Assembly (NCBI GenBank): GCA_022822575.1
Contig: JAJEBJ010000137.1
Span: 1-7,863 of the forward strand
Length of the DNA: 7,863 nucleotides
Direction of reading: 5' to 3'
Source: Alphaproteobacteria bacterium
Lineage (GTDB): Bacteria > Pseudomonadota > Alphaproteobacteria > SP197
The notes beneath the pieces are model-generated. The model saw only the letters and a list, made by a program, of their open reading frames with translations. It had not been told where the DNA came from and searched no databases. Of the stretch, positions 6,818 through 7,863 are shown one piece after another. Position numbers and translations under genes: made by a program. The first letter of the stretch is position 1. Each line of letters begins with the position of its first letter.

Positions 6818-6846
6818 GGCTGCCGAAAGGCGACGCCTCGGCAGCC
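6818..6846 (-). terminator. strong hairpin just after ppk2, likely transcript end
   Basis: GGCTGCCGA (6818-6826) and TCGGCAGCC (6838-6846) form a perfect 9-bp stem, with a further GGC/GCC pairing inside the 11-base loop. It begins 2 bp past the ppk2 stop codon, the position expected for a terminator of that minus-strand gene. No T run follows on the minus strand, so it may act in Rho-dependent termination or 3'-end protection rather than as a classic intrinsic terminator. Confidence 0.6.
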
Positions 6847-6848
6847 GG

Positions 6849-7688
6849 CTAGTGCGGAATGGCGCCCGGCAGGCTCGAAAGATCCGGCGTCGTGACGAGC
6901 AGCGGGTCGGGGCCTGTCACGGAGTCCCCATTCTTGTCCGGATAGGGAAGGCTGGAGAGGAAATGCTGCATGCAGGCGACACGGGCCCGCTTCTTGTCAT
7001 TGGACTTGATGATGACCCAGGGTACGGCAGCCGTGTCGGTATAGAAGAACATCGCCTCCTTGGCATGGGTATAGTCATCCCACTTGGCGCGTGATTCACG
7101 GTCGACCTTCGACAGCTTCCACTGCTTCAGCGGGTCTTTCAGACGGGCATCGAAGCGCCGGGACTGTTCGGTCCTGGTCACCGAGAACCAGTACTTGAAG
7201 AGCCTGATCCCGCTGTTGACCAGCATGCGCTCGACCTCCGGGCACTGGCGCGTGAACTCGAGGTACTCCCGGTCTGTACAGAAACCCATGACACGCTCGA
7301 CTCCGGCACGGTTGTACCAGGACCTGTCGAACATGACGATTTCGCCAGCGGTCGGCAGGTGGGCGATGTAGCGCTGGAAATACCACTGGCCGCGTTCGCG
7401 CTCCGTCGGCTTGTCGAGCGCGACGACGCGGGCTCCCCGGGGATTGAGGTGTTCCATGAACCTCTTGATGGTGCCGCCCTTGCCGGCTGCGTCGCGACCC
7501 TCGAAGAGAACGACGATCTTCTGTCCCGATTCCTTGACCCACCTCTGGACCTTGAGAAGCTCGACCTGAAGTTCCGCCTTGCGTCTCTCGTAGGTCTTGC
7601 GGTCCATCCGCGTGTCATAGGGATAGATGTTCTCGCCGGATTCCGGCTTGCGCTGCTCCATGCCGCTTGCGGTTCCGTCTGCCGTCAT
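6849..7688 (-). CDS. ppk2: polyphosphate kinase 2 (PPK2 family, class I)
   Basis: A 279-residue cytoplasmic kinase that transfers phosphate between polyphosphate and nucleoside diphosphates (class I members mainly make GTP or ATP from GDP or ADP). The Walker A loop is GRDAAGKGG (64-72, K70). The Walker B block is IVMFDRSWYNR (117-127, D121, R122), followed by AGVERVMGFCT (128-138). The lid region has RLFKYWFSVT (162-171) and DPLKQWKLS (185-193). KWDDYTHAKEAMFFYTDT (202-219) and KSNDKKRAR (228-236) complete the single domain. All key residues are present. The ATG at 7688 was chosen for its GAGGGA (7696-7701) 7 bp upstream and normal family length; the open frame continues to 7817 but overlaps the divergent gene's start. 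Together with the downstream transporter it gives this side a phosphate or polyphosphate theme. Direction of the reaction in the cell cannot be read from sequence. Confidence 0.96.
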   Translation of the reverse strand: MTADGTASGMEQRKPESGENIYPYDTRMDRKTYERRKAELQVELLKVQRWVKESGQKIVVLFEGRDAAGKGGTIKRFMEHLNPRGARVVALDKPTERERGQWYFQRYIAHLPTAGEIVMFDRSWYNRAGVERVMGFCTDREYLEFTRQCPEVERMLVNSGIRLFKYWFSVTRTEQSRRFDARLKDPLKQWKLSKVDRESRAKWDDYTHAKEAMFFYTDTAAVPWVIIKSNDKKRARVACMQHFLSSLPYPDKNGDSVTGPDPLLVTTPDLSSLPGAIPH

Positions 7689-7815
7689 GTCCCCGTCCCT
7701 CACACGTTGTCCCCGATGATCGCCACCTCGCCCTGTACCGGCCGACAACATTATTGTCATGATGCGCCAACAGGATGACACTGTCGATTCAAGGACCCCT
7801 CGGGAGGACGGCATC
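7689..7815. promoter_or_regulatory. divergent promoter region between ppk2 and the right-edge gene
   Basis: This 127-bp gap holds the A+T-richest short stretch of the area (about 7744-7780). Rightward, TTGTCA (7754-7759) and a weak GACACT (7777-7782) are spaced by 17 bp. Two inverted repeats overlap them: GACAA-N5-TTGTC (7744-7758) and TGTCAT-N14-ATGACA (7755-7780). Either could be an operator. The leftward promoter is not clear. Promoter and operator calls are by eye. Confidence 0.4.
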
Positions 7816-7863
7816 ATGGAGAACCTCGATTTCGGCAGGCCGGGACGGTTCTACAAGGGCAAC
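7816..7863 (+). CDS. 5' end of a rightward gene, possibly a PHP-domain phosphoesterase (partial)
   Basis: The ATG at 7816 follows a strong GGGAGGA (7802-7808) by 7 bp and opens a frame running off the window. The 16 residues visible are MENLDFGRPGRFYKGN. In PHP-domain metal-dependent phosphoesterases of the CehA/McbA type, an RF(Y/W)(K/R)GN start directly precedes the metal-binding LHTHS block, so the next residues should be diagnostic. The gene is divergent from ppk2. That a gene starts here is well supported; the family is a guess from one short motif. Confidence 0.6.
   Translation, partial: MENLDFGRPGRFYKGN

Noticed and set aside
6609..7094. Plus-strand frame of 161 codons with an ATG at 6651 and GGAGGG 8 bp upstream
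   Set aside because: The ribosome-binding site is good, but third-position G+C is only about 63 percent by hand count, the product is unrecognisable, and more than half lies opposite ppk2. The GGAGGG also falls within a short inverted repeat.
7689..7817. N-terminal extension of the ppk2 frame up to an ATG at 7817
   Set aside because: The extra 43 residues are not PPK2-like, no ribosome-binding site supports that start, and it would overlap the start of the divergent gene and the promoter region.

Overview
The window looks like an ordinary chromosomal stretch of a high-GC alphaproteobacterium. The evidence is strong G/C preference at third codon positions, the SMc04008-type DUF1244 protein, and a PPK2 and pyruvate kinase of alphaproteobacterial type. 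The order cannot be fixed from this sequence. I see no mobile element, phage gene, CRISPR array, rRNA or tRNA.

Left part (1-4702), two divergent gene groups around an 88-bp control region (1228-1315). Leftward is an N-formylglutamate amidohydrolase gene followed at once by a DUF1244 gene whose ribosome-binding site lies inside the end of the amidohydrolase gene. Rightward is an unrecognised, membrane-anchored, cysteine-rich envelope protein, then a MOFRL-family glycerate 2-kinase and a pyruvate kinase 16 bp further on. The two kinases bracket enolase: glycerate becomes 2-phosphoglycerate, enolase makes phosphoenolpyruvate, and pyruvate kinase makes pyruvate and ATP. The pair fits a route carrying glycerate, hydroxypyruvate or tartronate-semialdehyde carbon into central metabolism. 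The first 53 bases may hold the 3' end of a convergent gene.

Right part (4817-7863), phosphate-related genes on the minus strand. A PPK2-family polyphosphate kinase gene ends at a strong 9-bp hairpin. About 385 bp further on is a Na+/phosphate-cotransporter-like protein with a PhoU-like tail, which starts at TTG. Its signature motifs are divergent, so its substrate is uncertain. The gap holds the most unexplained signal of the window: a reading frame with clear coding composition, interrupted by one TAG, whose final TGA overlaps the transporter's TTG start (TTGA). At the right edge a rightward gene, divergent from ppk2, begins with a strong ribosome-binding site. Its first 16 codons resemble the start of PHP-type metal-dependent phosphoesterases.

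I found no convincing new biological system. The points most worth a second look are the interrupted frame before the transporter, the transporter's altered motifs, and the cysteine-rich protein leading the kinase operon.
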